NCBI GenBank assembly: GCA_033030425.1 | Contig: JAUFSD010000005.1 | Span: 496,001-560,000 of the forward strand | Origin: Verpa conica | Taxonomy: Eukaryota > Ascomycota > Pezizomycetes > Pezizales > Morchellaceae | Length of the DNA stretch: 64,000 nt | Reading direction: 5' to 3' | Shown: positions 49,722 through 61,543 of the stretch, one piece after another | Position numbering within the stretch: the first letter of the stretch is position 1 | Layout: each line of letters starts with the position of its first letter | Made by a program: the position numbers and the translations under genes | The notes under the pieces: generated by a model | The model's database searches: none | Told to the model about the DNA's origin: nothing | What the model saw: only the letters and a program-made list of their open reading frames with translations

Positions 49722-50082
49722 TGTTCTGGCCCGTTGGGGGACGTGTCTATCGGGGGGAGGTCCTCTATATGGGCCAGCCTACATCCTCTGCATAGACAAA
49801 ACCATACAAAAAACCCTGGCTACAAAAAAACACTCAGAAAAAACCTCCAACCCTACAAATACAATAAACCATAATACAAATCTAAAAAAATCTAAAAATC
49901 TAATTCAAGATAGATTTATATTTTCTAGCTATTATTCTTATTCTTTTGAGTGTGCATGTATTAATTGAGATATACTTTGTTGGCTTGCCCATGGATGTCC
50001 CTCCAACGGGTAGGGCGCCTACCAGATTGCCCGTTGAGGGGACGTCCCCCCGATAGGCACGTCCCCCCAACGGGCCAGAACA
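49722..50082. mobile_element. MITE-like element with terminal inverted repeats
   Basis: Inverted repeats of about 45 bases bound a 361-base unit. The left end begins TGTTCTGGCCCGTTGGGGG, and the right end finishes with the reverse complement (CGGGCCAGAACA). Both continue inward through ACGTGYCTATCGGGGGGA with few differences. A TA dinucleotide flanks each side (49720-49721 and 50083-50084), as for Tc1/mariner-type target duplications. The interior is A-rich (49795-49905) and has no useful open frame, so it is non-autonomous. GC-rich ends stand out against the AT-rich surroundings. Confidence 0.75.
49993..50045. repeat. Internal hairpin of the TIR element
   Basis: GATGTCCCTCCAACGGG (49993-50009) is matched by a near reverse complement CCCGTTGAGGGGACGTC (50029-50045), separated by 19 bases. 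It resembles the terminal repeat sequence, so the right arm carries a second, folded-back copy. Confidence 0.65.
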
Positions 50083-53000
50083 TATACACCGTATACTATA
50101 GCTATAATAGAGATGTCCACTATTATAATACAAACCCTGAGTAAGATAAACAAGGCGAGAAAACTTTATTAACACGTTAATTATATAAAGAGAAATAACC
50201 ACATTTTGATCTCTTCAGCCCTTTTTGAAAATAGCTCGATAGTTCAAGATGGTTATGTAGCTATAATTCCACACCTTTTCTAAAAATAGCCCAATGTCTC
50301 AAGATAATTTGATTTCGTACCTTCCTTAAAAATAAAGAATAGAAACTTAGATGTAAGTAGCGCTGCAACTAGCTAGGTTAGGATATTAATACTATTTGGT
50401 GAAGTCATACACTCTAGCAATTGTAAGTGACATATTTTATATACTTGGTATGAGAATAAATTTTATAAGCCCAGTTTATTGCAGCATAGCACAAACATAT
50501 TATACTTAGCAATAAAATCTGATAAAGATTAGGCCATATATGTAGTTTATAACTACCCGATCTTGCACCCAGAAATAAAATATCACTTGATTTAGAAAAG
50601 TCTGATGATTTTTGATGAACTTATCCCTAGCTTGAACCGTCAACGGACTCAATACCCAACCACTAGCTATAACCCATTGAATTTATAATGATCATTGAAA
50701 GGCCGGCCCCGAACGGTTGTGTGTGACGGTTTAAGGGAACCAAGTATAACAAATAAAAGTTTTATCCATGTTATACAAGTTTTATATAGCTCAAGCAATC
50801 CGTATCATCTATTGACTAACTGACTAAGCAAGAGCAAAAACTTCATCGTGTCTCGAGTGATATTAAAGAATTACAGGAAGTTCGATGCGTACGTAACTTT
50901 TTACTTAGTGAAGAGAGCTCGCCTGATAGTAGGTCCGATACACGAATCACTAGCTTAGTCTCTACTCGTAGTCAAGCGTTTACGGAATAGGGTGACTGGG
51001 AACGCCATGTCGCTCACTGAGACCTAAAAAATACATGAGGTACAGAAAAAAAGAGCTACAATGATTTTTTGAACTAGGGGTTAAAGGAAGATAGTCCTTA
51101 GGTTTATCAAATTGTAGGAGCTCATAAGCTCACAAAGTGAGCTGGTAAGATAGGCATGTTGCTCCCCATTACCATGTCCCGGAAACGCTTTGCGACTAGG
51201 GGTAGTCCTTTTTTTACTAGATCCTTAAGTCCCAAGGTCCCTAGAAAGCGCTTTGGTAATCACCTACCTACTTTAATACGTACCTAATAATATATGGGTT
51301 TATAGGGTATTCTTAATAAATATAATATCCCTAATTATAGTTTATTCCTAGTACCAAAAAACCCATCAATGGCTGCTTTACAGTTATTTCTATTGGTCGA
51401 ATAGTACTAACTCTAAAAAAACATTACTTTACAGCACATCTCGCTCAGTAAGGCCTTATCCTTTAATAGGGGTTTGAGATTCTCAAGCATTCAAGCAAGG
51501 AAACTCTACCCTGCTTAAGTCTATTCACCACCGAAATTATCTCAGATCGGGGATAATCTACACCTGTCTCCTTGGGTCACAGAAAATAGTTTTTGTGATA
51601 ATACCGATAATCCACTCCATCAGATATATCGAGACTACTTCTAGAAACCAATCTTAAAAATAAAACACTGAGTACGACTAACTATACCTTTGAATGCTCC
51701 GAGTTTCTTTCTTTCTTTCGTTCACAAAATCCCGCAGCAACATTCCGTGTACCCTACTGGCAGCTCAAGTCTAGCATAAATTCTTGAATACTATCTTCTA
51801 TAAACAGAGCTAAAATACTTCGATTTACACTAATTTCTCAAAATTGTGCTAGTATACATCAAGACAAGAGATGTATTTCTAAAGACTATGTAAAGTAACA
51901 TCTACGGATTAACGAGGGGGAGGTCTATATCATATTAGACAAAGGTGGAGACAAGCCTCCTGCTAACACGGAACACTAAATCTACCGAGAAAGGCCAAGC
52001 CTTTCAATATAGCCCAGCATTAGCATAGTATTTTATGGAACTAGACTAGTGTATTATCAAAGTGCTGGGCTCAAATCACTGCTCAGGATCGCTCAGCATG
52101 TTTTAGCCGAAACCCCTAAAACCAGGTCATTTCATACAGCATAAACTAGCCAACATATGTGCTGGTACCCAAAGTAATTTCAACAGTAATGGAGGTCCTC
52201 ACTACAGCCCTCCGACCTACATAAGATCAGCGAGTGACATCATATGACGCCAACTCTGTAGGAGAAAAAGGCTGATCAATAAATAAAAAAGTCATTATTT
52301 CAGCGCAAGTCAATTATTCTCACGCATCGGATTTTGTTAAGCAGATCAACCGATGAAAAAATACCCCACATTGAATAGTCAGTCACAAACACTTAATTAG
52401 TAACGAAACCGAGTATCCCTACATGCACCGATCGATGATGGACGAAAATACAAAGAGAGACATAGGACATTGAAAACAAGAAACAGTCAGAAAAATGCCC
52501 CACCACCTCCTTCCAGCACTAACATCTTGTCGCCCCCGCCCCCACGCCTACGCCTACGGACTAGAATCTAAGAGCCAGAAGAAATTACCCCCCATGTAAC
52601 CTATAGTATGGTAGGTATTGAATCGATTTGAGGCAAAAAAAAACCTATAAAAATACGAAATAGCCAGAGGAGTCATCGTATTCCGGAAATGGCACAACAG
52701 GTTCTCAACTCTTTTCTAGTTTCACGACGTCACACTCTTAATTACCCAGTATAAAAGCGAGGTGAATAAAAACAATCGTAAGATCAGTGACACATAAATA
52801 CACCAGGATCGAGCACCATCCAGATGTACCAAGTCACTGGATGACTCCTCGTAAGTGGGTATAGGTATCGATATCAGCATCAGAATCAACCTAGAAGTAA
52901 AAACCCTTTTTAGGTAATGAAAGTAGCCCCCAGAATACAATCCATAAAACCCATAGATACATAGTTATAGAAATCGCAAAAAAACACCCCAAAATACAGA

Positions 53001-53157
53001 ATAATAATTTCAGAAAAGTAAAAAATTCCACACGCTTTTCCCTTAATGACAAAGGCCAAGCCAAAGAAAGTAAAATCAGAAATTTTTAGTAAGGAAATTT
53101 TTTGATGATAACCCCTCAAAGAACCATCATTTACAAGACTTTGATATCATCTCCGCT

Positions 53158-55683
53158 CTATTTCCGTTTATTTTGGTGTAGGCAGTATTTACCCTCAGGG
53201 TATCTAGCCTTTAGGGAGGCCTTTCGCAACTTGTTCTTATCAGAGTCGTAGGCTAGGAACTCATGTAGGGCTTTGCCTGCAGGCACCATTGGTAGAACGG
53301 GCACCTTTTTCTGTATGAGTATTAGTAGTGTATCTTAAGAATGGGTGGTAATGTTTTTTAGAACATACGTCAACAACAACCTCCAGCAGTACTGGTCCAT
53401 CGTATGCAAGTAATTCTGTGATTGCGCCCGGGATCTCTTCGACATTCGTCACCCTCATACCCTTTAGCCCCATAGCATCAGCCAACTTTACAAAGTCAGG
53501 GTTCTGCTGGTGTGTCCATGAAAAACGGTCCTCGTAGAACAAGCTCTGCCATTGTGTTACCATTCCTTGTTCTTCATTGTTCAGCACGATGATCTTGACG
53601 CCGATATTGAATTGAACGGCAGTTGACAGTTCAGTAAGGGTCATGTTGAAACTGGCATCACCATCAATATCAACCACTATTGCATCAGGCATCGCAACCT
53701 TAGCACCAATAGCAGCAGGGAGACCGAATCCCATTGTCCCAAGACCACCGGAGGTGATCATAGAACGGGGGTTTCTCCATCTGAAATGTTGAGCAGCCCA
53801 CATCTGATGCTGACCAACACCGGTTGCGATAATTGTCTTTTTGTCTTTGATGTTCGCAGTCTGCCTACTAAGCTCTTCGATGACGGTTTGCGGCTTAATC
53901 ATAGAACCAGGAGTTTCCCTCTCATAATCGAAAGGGAAGCGCTTCTTCCAGTCATTGATCTGGGAAAACCATTCAGGGCGATCTGTAACCTCGTTGATAT
54001 GGGGCAAGAGGAGGGTAAGGTTGTCTGTAACATCACCCTCAACGGCCTCGGTGGCCTGGACGACTTTGTTGATATTTTTGGGCAAAATCTCGAAATGGAC
54101 GATACCACCACGTCCTTCGGAGGCAGCAATCTTGGCATTGGGCGCAAATTCTAGAGTCTCTTGTTAGCTTTTCTTTTTTTCTTAAGTAGCAAACCTAATT
54201 CAAGTTGGCTTCTTTTATCAATTGGATGGAACTTACTTGCGACATTGCCGGTAACACGGTCATCGAACCTCGCACCAAGAGCAATAATCAAATCAGATTC
54301 TTGCATAGATAAGTTTGCATACGCAGACCCGTGCATACCCAACATGTGCAAAGACTTGGGGTCAAGTTCATCGAAACCACCCAATCCCTGAAGAGTTGTG
54401 GTTACAGGAATCTTTGCCTTTTCGGCAAATGCAGCTAAAATTTCCGGTCCCTCGGGTCGCTCAATGATTCCTTGTCCGGCATAGATAATAGGTTTCTTAG
54501 AAATGTTTACGAGGCGCGCAACCTTTTGAATTGAGTCGTCTAGACGCCGCTTGCTTGCTTCCTTTGCCGCAATAGACGCAGCAGAAGGGTGTGCTGGCAA
54601 GGTAGAATGAACCGGGATAGCCTTCCTCAAAATACCTGCAGTAACATCCTTCGGCAGATCCACAACCACAGGCCCGGGGCGACCTGATGTCGCAATCTCG
54701 AAAGCCTCGTTAATCCGCCGAGGAAGTTCTGCAACGTTCTTAATCATAACATTCCATTTTGTGCAAGCACGAGATATGCCGATGACATCGGCCTCCTGGA
54801 AAGCATCGGTACCAATTGCAGAAGTTGGAACTTGACCGCAGAAGACAACGAGGGGAGTGCCGTCACTAAGAGCATCCTGGATGGGAGTAATCACGTTGGT
54901 TGCTCCAGGTCCAGAAGTCACGAGCACGACACCAGGCTTCCCAGATGCCCGTGCATAACCCTCGGCCATATGGCCAGCACCCTGCTCATGACGGGGCAGA
55001 ATGAAATCAAAGTGCTTCGAGTTGTAGATGGCATCAAACACGGGGAGGATGGCTCCACCAGGATACCCAACTAAGAATTACGGCCACAGTAAGTAAGAAT
55101 GAACCAAAACTACAAGATCTACAAAGCCTGGTTTCACATACAGATATGCTTGACATTATGCCGTAGCATCATCTCGTGGAATATCTCGCCCCCAGACATC
55201 CCCACAAAGCTACATTAAAATAAGTCAGCCAAAGTCGCAATTGGCCACGACATCTGACATGAACTTACGAATCATCCATTTCAGGCGCTTGCCTGGGCTG
55301 TAGAGGATGCAAGTCATGGGCCGCGGGTGTAGCAGCGCTCGGAGGATCTTGGTTGAAGGCTGGAGACGGCACGGGCCGATTTCTGCAGGTCCGTGAACGA
55401 TGAGTCAGAATTCCACCTATTATACTTTCTACAACTTACAAGCGAACAACGATTGCGAGGGGCCATACAACAAAATATAAGAGACAATTAAGGACACTTA
55501 CGCAGTAGCAGCAGCAGTTGATTGATTTCTAGAGATATCCGCCGCCTTATTCCGCTGTACTCCGCTTGAGCGAGAATACGGCGATAGAGCAGCAGGGGCT
55601 AGAGTTGTTGAAAAAAAACTCTTGCTAGAATGTTGAGGGCGGACAGCTCTGAAAGAAGCTCTAACAGCAGCATTTCTGAGCAT
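53158..55683 (-). CDS. ILV2: Acetolactate (acetohydroxyacid) synthase catalytic subunit, mitochondrial
   Basis: First common enzyme of isoleucine/valine biosynthesis, ThDP- and FAD-dependent, mitochondrial matrix. Six exons (55683-55502, 55382-55269, 55209-55142, 55070-54237, 54150-53369, 53310-53158) give 710 residues. An Arg/Ser/Ala-rich N-terminus (MLRNAAVRASFRAVRPQHSS) fits a mitochondrial presequence. The catalytic glutamate lies in ILPRHEQGAGHMAEGYARAS at about residue 150. Other marks are GKPGVVLVTSGPGATNV, GRPGPVVVDLPKDVT, the central-domain IIALGARFDDRVTGN and the ThDP/Mg motif DIDGDASFNMTLTEL. FNIGVKIIVLNNEEQGMVTQ and WTHQQNPDFVKLADA complete the core. The C-terminus reads KVPVLPMVPAGKALHEFL and then an unusual tail ending LHQNKRK before the stop. 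The gene is divergent from ERD2. Confidence 0.95.
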
Positions 55684-57055
55684 GGTGGGCAGGTTACTGT
55701 GAAAGGAAACACAATTACAAAAACGGAAGAAAACGAAGGAGCGAATTAGCTGAGGGGAGTTGGTTGTAGTTGAAAGGAAGGAAGGAAGAGCGATGAGTGG
55801 GGGAGAAAAGGGAAGATGTTGCTAGAGGAGGGGCGTGAGAAGTTTTTTTTACGTGCAGAGTTAGAGTCATACCCCACAACCCGTGGCAACAGGCCCAGGA
55901 GAAAGAAATACCATTAATGCACCGAGGTTTATCGGATAATTAACATTGTGTTCCGCCAGTATGTAAGCATTTTATGACATTGATTAATTACCACCATAGC
56001 CTGTTAAGGTAAAATAACTCCCGTTACATTGCGTTTATGTAAGAGGGTGAAAGGGAGGAAGGGGGAATAGGTAAAAACAAAGAAAAGACACCTAAGTGTT
56101 TTTGGTGAGATGGCAGAGAAGTCTGCTTTCGGAAGACATAAATTACTAGAACCCTAACCCACACTTGCCCCATTGCACTTACTTTCTGGAGAGACAAAAA
56201 AAAAATCTGGGGAATGTTAGGTCAATCATCAGATACCCTAACCTCCTCTTTTCCCGTATCACTCCTATGACGAATCAACAGCCTCGGCCCCCTGCAAACA
56301 TCCATTGGAGCCAACTCAAGTCACACAGACCGGTCCTCCGACTCGGTGTAAGACTTTTTTAATTAGTAATATGTATAGATGTGCTGTTCGGTTCCGCCTT
56401 ATGTAAAAGCCAGCCGACAGAGATCCCGGGACGCAGCCGGCCCGAATGCATATATCCCCGTACTGCGTGCAGCGTGGCATGGCCCCCGGAGTCCTCAGTC
56501 TGGCTTCGCTGGGCCCTACTGGGCTGCAACGGGCGCAGACAGGGTAACTACCGCCGCGATAGGTCTGCCAAGCAACTTTCCCAACGCCCATGCCCCAATA
56601 GGCAAAAATAGACCCCTGACCTGATTTCCTCTACCGTCACCGTCCAATTCATTTCCACTAGGACTGCCAACAGCGACATACCTACGGCATCGCATTGATC
56701 GCAACTTATCCCATCAGACAAAATAGATTCGCTCGCTCCGTGGGCAATTAATCGGCCAGCTTCAGGTTTTTTTCCTTTCTGCAGTTCTCCGTCTCTTCTT
56801 GACCGCCGGAAGAGTTACCGGGTGCTCAAATACCTCAGTTCCAAACTGCTAAGCGGAACGTGTCCTCTCAACCTCAGAAAGCTATCCACCCAACCGTAAC
56901 AAGTTTCCCACCCCCATCACCAACGAACCCAAAGACAACGAGCTGTACGCAGGCACCATACTTACATACGCCTTGTCTGGAAATCTCTGTTTCATCCGAG
57001 GATTACCAAGAGGGGAATTATTGAATAAGTAAAAAGAAATTTCTAAAACACCATC
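55684..57055. other. Divergent promoter region of ILV2 and ERD2
   Basis: About 1.4 kb between head-to-head genes. It contains a telobox-like AACCCTAACCC at 56150-56160. The ORF-like stretches near 56.4 kb overlap on opposite strands and lack motifs. Confidence 0.5.
56150..56160 (+). promoter_or_regulatory. Telobox-like AACCCTAACCC
   Basis: Tandem AACCCT motif about 470 bases upstream of the ILV2 start and 0.9 kb from ERD2. It is the second such tandem in the window, the other being in front of SSL1. The binding factor is inferred from known telobox promoters, not shown. Confidence 0.3.
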
Positions 57056-58317
57056 ATGAATATTTTTCGAGTCACGGGAGATCTCTCCCATCTCATATCC
57101 ATCTTCATCCTACTACAGAAGATGCGAACATCGAAGGTGTGCAATAGCAGTCCCCTTCCAATACCCCGTCGGAACGTTTCGGTTTTTATTCCGCCCGGTT
57201 TCGGCTGGCTGATATTTGGAGGGGGTGTTCAAGAGCTGCGCAGGGATATCCTTCAAGTCCCAAATATTGTACCTCACAGTCTATGTTACTCGATACTTAG
57301 GTAGGCGAAAAAAACCCCCACGCACCAGTACTCTTCTCACACTCCCGACGATGGGTACCGCACGTCTACTCCGTGGTTTCTCGGGAATGTGCTGACCACG
57401 CACGCCAACAGACCTCCTATGGACTTTCAATCACTCGACCTACAACACCTTGATGAAGATCATCTTCATCGCCTCCGCCGGATACACAATTTATCTGATG
57501 ATGAATGACTTTAAGCCAACGCACGACCCAAACATAGATACTTTTAAAGTCCAGTATTTGATTGGTGGATCGGCGATTCTGGCACTTCTGTTTCCATACA
57601 GGTGGATACCATCAGAGGTATTTGACCCACTCATTTCAATGGGGGAGCCGGGAGTCAGATTTCGTAGTTTCTCGAGATCGCGGTGCCGGTGCGAGTAGTG
57701 CTGGTGTTCCTGCGACTGCCGTTTCCTCACCTCCATGGGTGAATTACTGGTAGTTCTGGCGGAAGTTTTGCAAGTGCCAGGCTGATGGATTTATTTTGGG
57801 TTGCTTTCTCGGTAGATTCTGTGGACGTTTAGTATCTGGCTCGAAAGTGTCGCTATTCTCCCTCAGCTGTTTATGGTGCAGCGAACTGGTGAAGCCGAAA
57901 CTATAACGACTCATTACCTATTTGCGCTGGGTGCATACAGGGCCTTGTACATCCCAAACTGGATTTACCGTTATTTTATGGAAAACGGGCACGTCGATCC
58001 CATCGCTACGTTGGCTGGTATCATCCAAACAATCCTTTACTCGGATTTCTTTTACATCTACTACACCAAGTATGAATGGCCCTTTCTACCTCATGTCTCT
58101 TGTGCCCCTCCTGCCCCTCCTGCCCCTCCTGCCCCACCACCCCTCATACCCCTCTAACTTCCCCTGATACACTGTTTCCAATAATTTTCGTATCAAAGTT
58201 CCTGCCGATCATCGGCCGATTGATAGGTTAAGCTTTTGGAACAAGACTAATGGACCGTGCTCTCGCAAACAAACAAACAGGGTGTTCAAGGGCAAGAAGT
58301 TCGAACTTCCTGTTTAA
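57056..58317 (+). CDS. ERD2: ER lumen protein-retaining receptor (K/HDEL receptor Erd2)
   Basis: Seven-span Golgi/ER receptor that retrieves luminal ER proteins carrying HDEL-type C-termini. Five exons (57056-57136, 57234-57300, 57412-57617, 57816-58069, 58281-58317) give 214 residues, the normal length. The start is [20 protein letters not shown]. It is followed by [111 protein letters not shown] and [19 protein letters not shown]. The first acceptor was placed at 57234 because it alone yields the conserved CAGIS segment in frame. The last intron contains a 9-base tandem repeat and would encode a different tail if retained. Confidence 0.94.
58089..58131 (+). repeat. Tandem CCTGCCCCT repeat in the last ERD2 intron
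   Basis: About three to four copies of a 9-base C-rich unit sit inside intron 4 of ERD2. The complementary strand has four runs of GGGG. Confidence 0.7.
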
Positions 58318-61183
58318 AATACCACTAGTGTGGGCCCGCGCTCCAAAGCTAAGGCTCGCTTGCGCACTTTCGTGTGGTGTGTGTGCTGTTTCTCGGAACA
58401 CGGTATGGTAGGTATGGTAGTATGATGCGATAGAATGTCAACTGGTGGGGAGGGGCAATAAAAATCGGAGAGTTCTATTTAGGATATGAGGTTTAGAAAA
58501 AACGGCGGGAAGGGAAAAGGAAGTAACAGATTCGAAATGAAAATAAGAAAAAATCCGAAAAAGTAAAAAATAAATACATTTCGCTGAAACTGCTCTGCGC
58601 ATGCGTTGCGGTCGCGTTTTACCAGGTGCCATGCACCAAGTTTAGAAATAGATCAAGAGGCGAGGTGGAAGGGCCAAGGGCACGGGTGCGCCGAGAGATT
58701 TGACGGGCAGAAAAGAGGGTGTGCAGACACTGTATTTTTTATGTCCGATGGCTGGTTCAGGCCCAAAATGCGGGGAACTAGAGGGTGTGGTGCCGGCTTT
58801 GCACACCGCTGCGAGGCACTACATACAGACCGCTGCGTATTTTGGGGGTCGGAACACCTAAAAAGAAAAGATTGGGGACCAAAAATTAGTTGCAGTTACT
58901 CAGGGGGTCGTGCTTATTTTCCTTGCTTTTCTTGTGCACCGCGGGGGGCGCTTTGGAGGGGGGACGAGGATGAGCTGTAATGCTTCACTTGTACATGGTG
59001 GTTTTCTTTTTTTTCTTCAGGGTTCTTTCTGCCTCTGGGTCGTTTTTCGAATTTGGGTTTCAGTGTCTCGTGGGTCTTGATCTCGTCTGGAATGAAGGCA
59101 GAAAAATTGCGAATTCCATGCTGTCGGTAGCAAGAGTTAAGACTGAATATGATATGAAGCGAAAAGGAAAACCGCCTTTTTCATGGAGAATCCTCAAAAA
59201 AGCAATCATCTGGGGGGGAAAGTAGGCTACCTGCATTAACGTACTCAACCGCTCCCTTCCCTTCCCTTCCGTCCCAGGGTTACGAGGGAGGAGAATCAGA
59301 TGAAAGGAAGCAAAAAAAACAAAAAAAAAACAGGAGATCAAGCCGGGTCGAGAATCGGGAAGAAGCAAGTAAAAAAGTAAAGACCATAAAAACTTAGTTG
59401 CCAACGAGGTGTTAGACCTCTACTAGTATCAAGTTTTGCACTCCTGTGCCCAATATCCTTTTGCCAAGGCTTATAAAAAAGTTCAGTAGCGAAAATAGAG
59501 TAATAGTAACAAGTGTAGCCAACCATGATGTTCATCCTATCTTTCGGGAAGACCGGGGAAGAGGGAAAGCACAGACGGGGAAAGGTGATAGGGCTGTCTG
59601 GGTCTCTATTTAGTATGGGTGGTCTCGGCCCTTTGAGCGGCCCTGGCGGTGGGGGGGGGGCTAGGAGGGTGGGCGCTGAGCTGTACTCTATACAATGGGC
59701 AAGGCCAGCACAATTATGCTGCTTAGTCCGATTTCCAAACGCGGACTCGATGTCGGATGGTGGTCGGTGGTGGTCGGTGGTTTAATGATGGACAGGGGAA
59801 TAAAAATAAAAAGCGCCATTAGCGAGCAGGAGCCTGCTGCCGTCGATCATCGGTAGACAGGCAACGGAGGCGAAAAAACGAACGAAAGGGCAGCAGAAAA
59901 TTTGTCGGAGAAGCGAAACGGGGGGCGCCATCCATCAGGGGCGCACGCGCGAGAGCGCGAGAGCGCGGGGGGGGAAGCCACAGTTCATGTATGTACGCGC
60001 ACCCTCTCGATCCATCTAATCCAGCCGCATGATTTGCATGTGTGTTGTTAGATAGAGAGAGGGCTTGTTTCGTGGTTTGATGGAGCTAGATCTGGATTGC
60101 TATGTGTTATGTATGTAGGCGTGGATGTGGATGGGGATGGTGTGTGGTGGTGTGTAGGGCATGTAGGTGTGTATGTAAGTAGTTAAACACAAAGACAAGA
60201 TGCGAATTAGACCGGGAACGGGAAAATTATGCGTGGGGAGCCTAGATACTCCGATTATGGATTTTGTACGTAGAGAATGGGGGGTTTTTGGTGGGGGTAG
60301 AAAGAGGGAATAAGTGTGAACATCGGGGCTTCTTACGAGATGAAGAAGGTGAAAGATTCCCTCTTCCAAAAGGGCGTTAACAAAAGATTGGAAACGGTGT
60401 AAACACTGTGAACCTGGCAGTTCCGAGATCTATGAGATGTGGATATTATCGTGCGTGGGGCCTTTAGTAGTGTGGGGAGATCAGAACGAGAGGAAGAAAC
60501 CGATCGAGCGTTTTAGGATTTTAGGAGGCTAAAACAGCGATTATCGCGATCTCACTGGAGACAGGGAAGTTGCAAACGAATCCAACCCAGGGAGTGTGGT
60601 ATTGAAGAAAGAAATACTCAGGCTATCGAAAGATGAAGATGAAAAGTTTTCCTCCGAGATCGTAAGAGTTTTCTTCTTTGGATCTTTATTAAGCATCGAT
60701 TTGATTCGTTCGCTTGTTTATCGCTGAAGAGGGAGAGAGAGAAAAAAGGAAAGCCGTTGGAAAAACCAAAGTTACATGTACTTTCCTCCAAGTTCTCGAT
60801 TTTTCAAAACAACATTTGTCAGTAGAAACTCCAAGTTACGCGTAGTACGGTTTTAGCTAGTAGAAGGCAACTATTGCCTGCCTCACACATGTACTTTCCA
60901 TCTTAGTCCCAGGTTACGGACCTGTCCATAATAGAATCAAGTCGATCAGAATTAAGACGTGGACAAAACGTCATGCTCGTCAAATCCTGAAAAAGGTCAC
61001 GGCATTGTGATGTGACGGCAGGTTACGTTCAGGGCCGGACCGTTGATGATCGTTCCAGCCGAGTCACGGTTGACGATTCACTGCCCCTTCCTGACGAACA
61101 TTGTGTTGATGATATGGTTGTACTTGTACCAGAACTTTATTCCAACATGCACCACCATTCCGATAATACGTAGTAATGGTATA

Positions 61184-61245
61184 ATGTATTACAATACAGT
61201 ACAGTACAATGTAATACAATACAATAAAACACAGTACAATACATG
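61184..61245 (+). repeat. Degenerate TACAA/TACAG pentanucleotide microsatellite
   Basis: Imperfect 5-base units (acagt, acaat, taata) run for about 60 bases. Simple-sequence origin. Confidence 0.7.
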
Positions 61246-61481
61246 AATCCGCCCGAGTCTGGTGAGACGGTCCCTAGGTCTAAGATCGGAGGATCCTAAG
61301 CCTGAACAAGTCCCAGATACCGGCAAGCCGAGGACGCGAGATAGCAAGACTCGGATTGATATGGAAAGAAGCAGTGAGTTTTACCTCCACGCGATATATC
61401 AAGGACCCCACTCATCCCGCCAACCCACCCACCACCCTCCGTCCAACCATCCCTAAATCCTGCAGACACCACCGGCTGCAG

Positions 61482-61543
61482 CCCTCCCCTCCCCCCTCCC
61501 ACTCCCTCCCACTCCCACTCCCTCCCACCACACATCCCTCCCG
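61482..61543 (+). repeat. C-rich polypyrimidine tract (CCCTCCC units)
   Basis: Dense CCCTCCC/CCCACTCCC units lie about 0.65 kb upstream of the start codon of the H2C2-finger gene. The minus strand carries many GGG runs with short loops, which fits a G-quadruplex pattern. The functional meaning is inferred. Confidence 0.6.

Larger units (their letters stand above)
47278..53157. other. Gene-free AT-rich block with a TIR element
   Basis: About 5.9 kb. It begins with a CT-rich run (47537-47580) that may belong to the TRM9 promoter. The rest is AT-rich with many stops in all frames. One short inverted-repeat element lies at 49.7-50.1 kb (listed separately). No coding gene could be supported. Confidence 0.55.

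Noticed and set aside
56316..56704. Several open frames on both strands between ILV2 and ERD2
   Set aside because: GC-richer promoter DNA opens all frames; no motif, and both flanking genes are complete without them.
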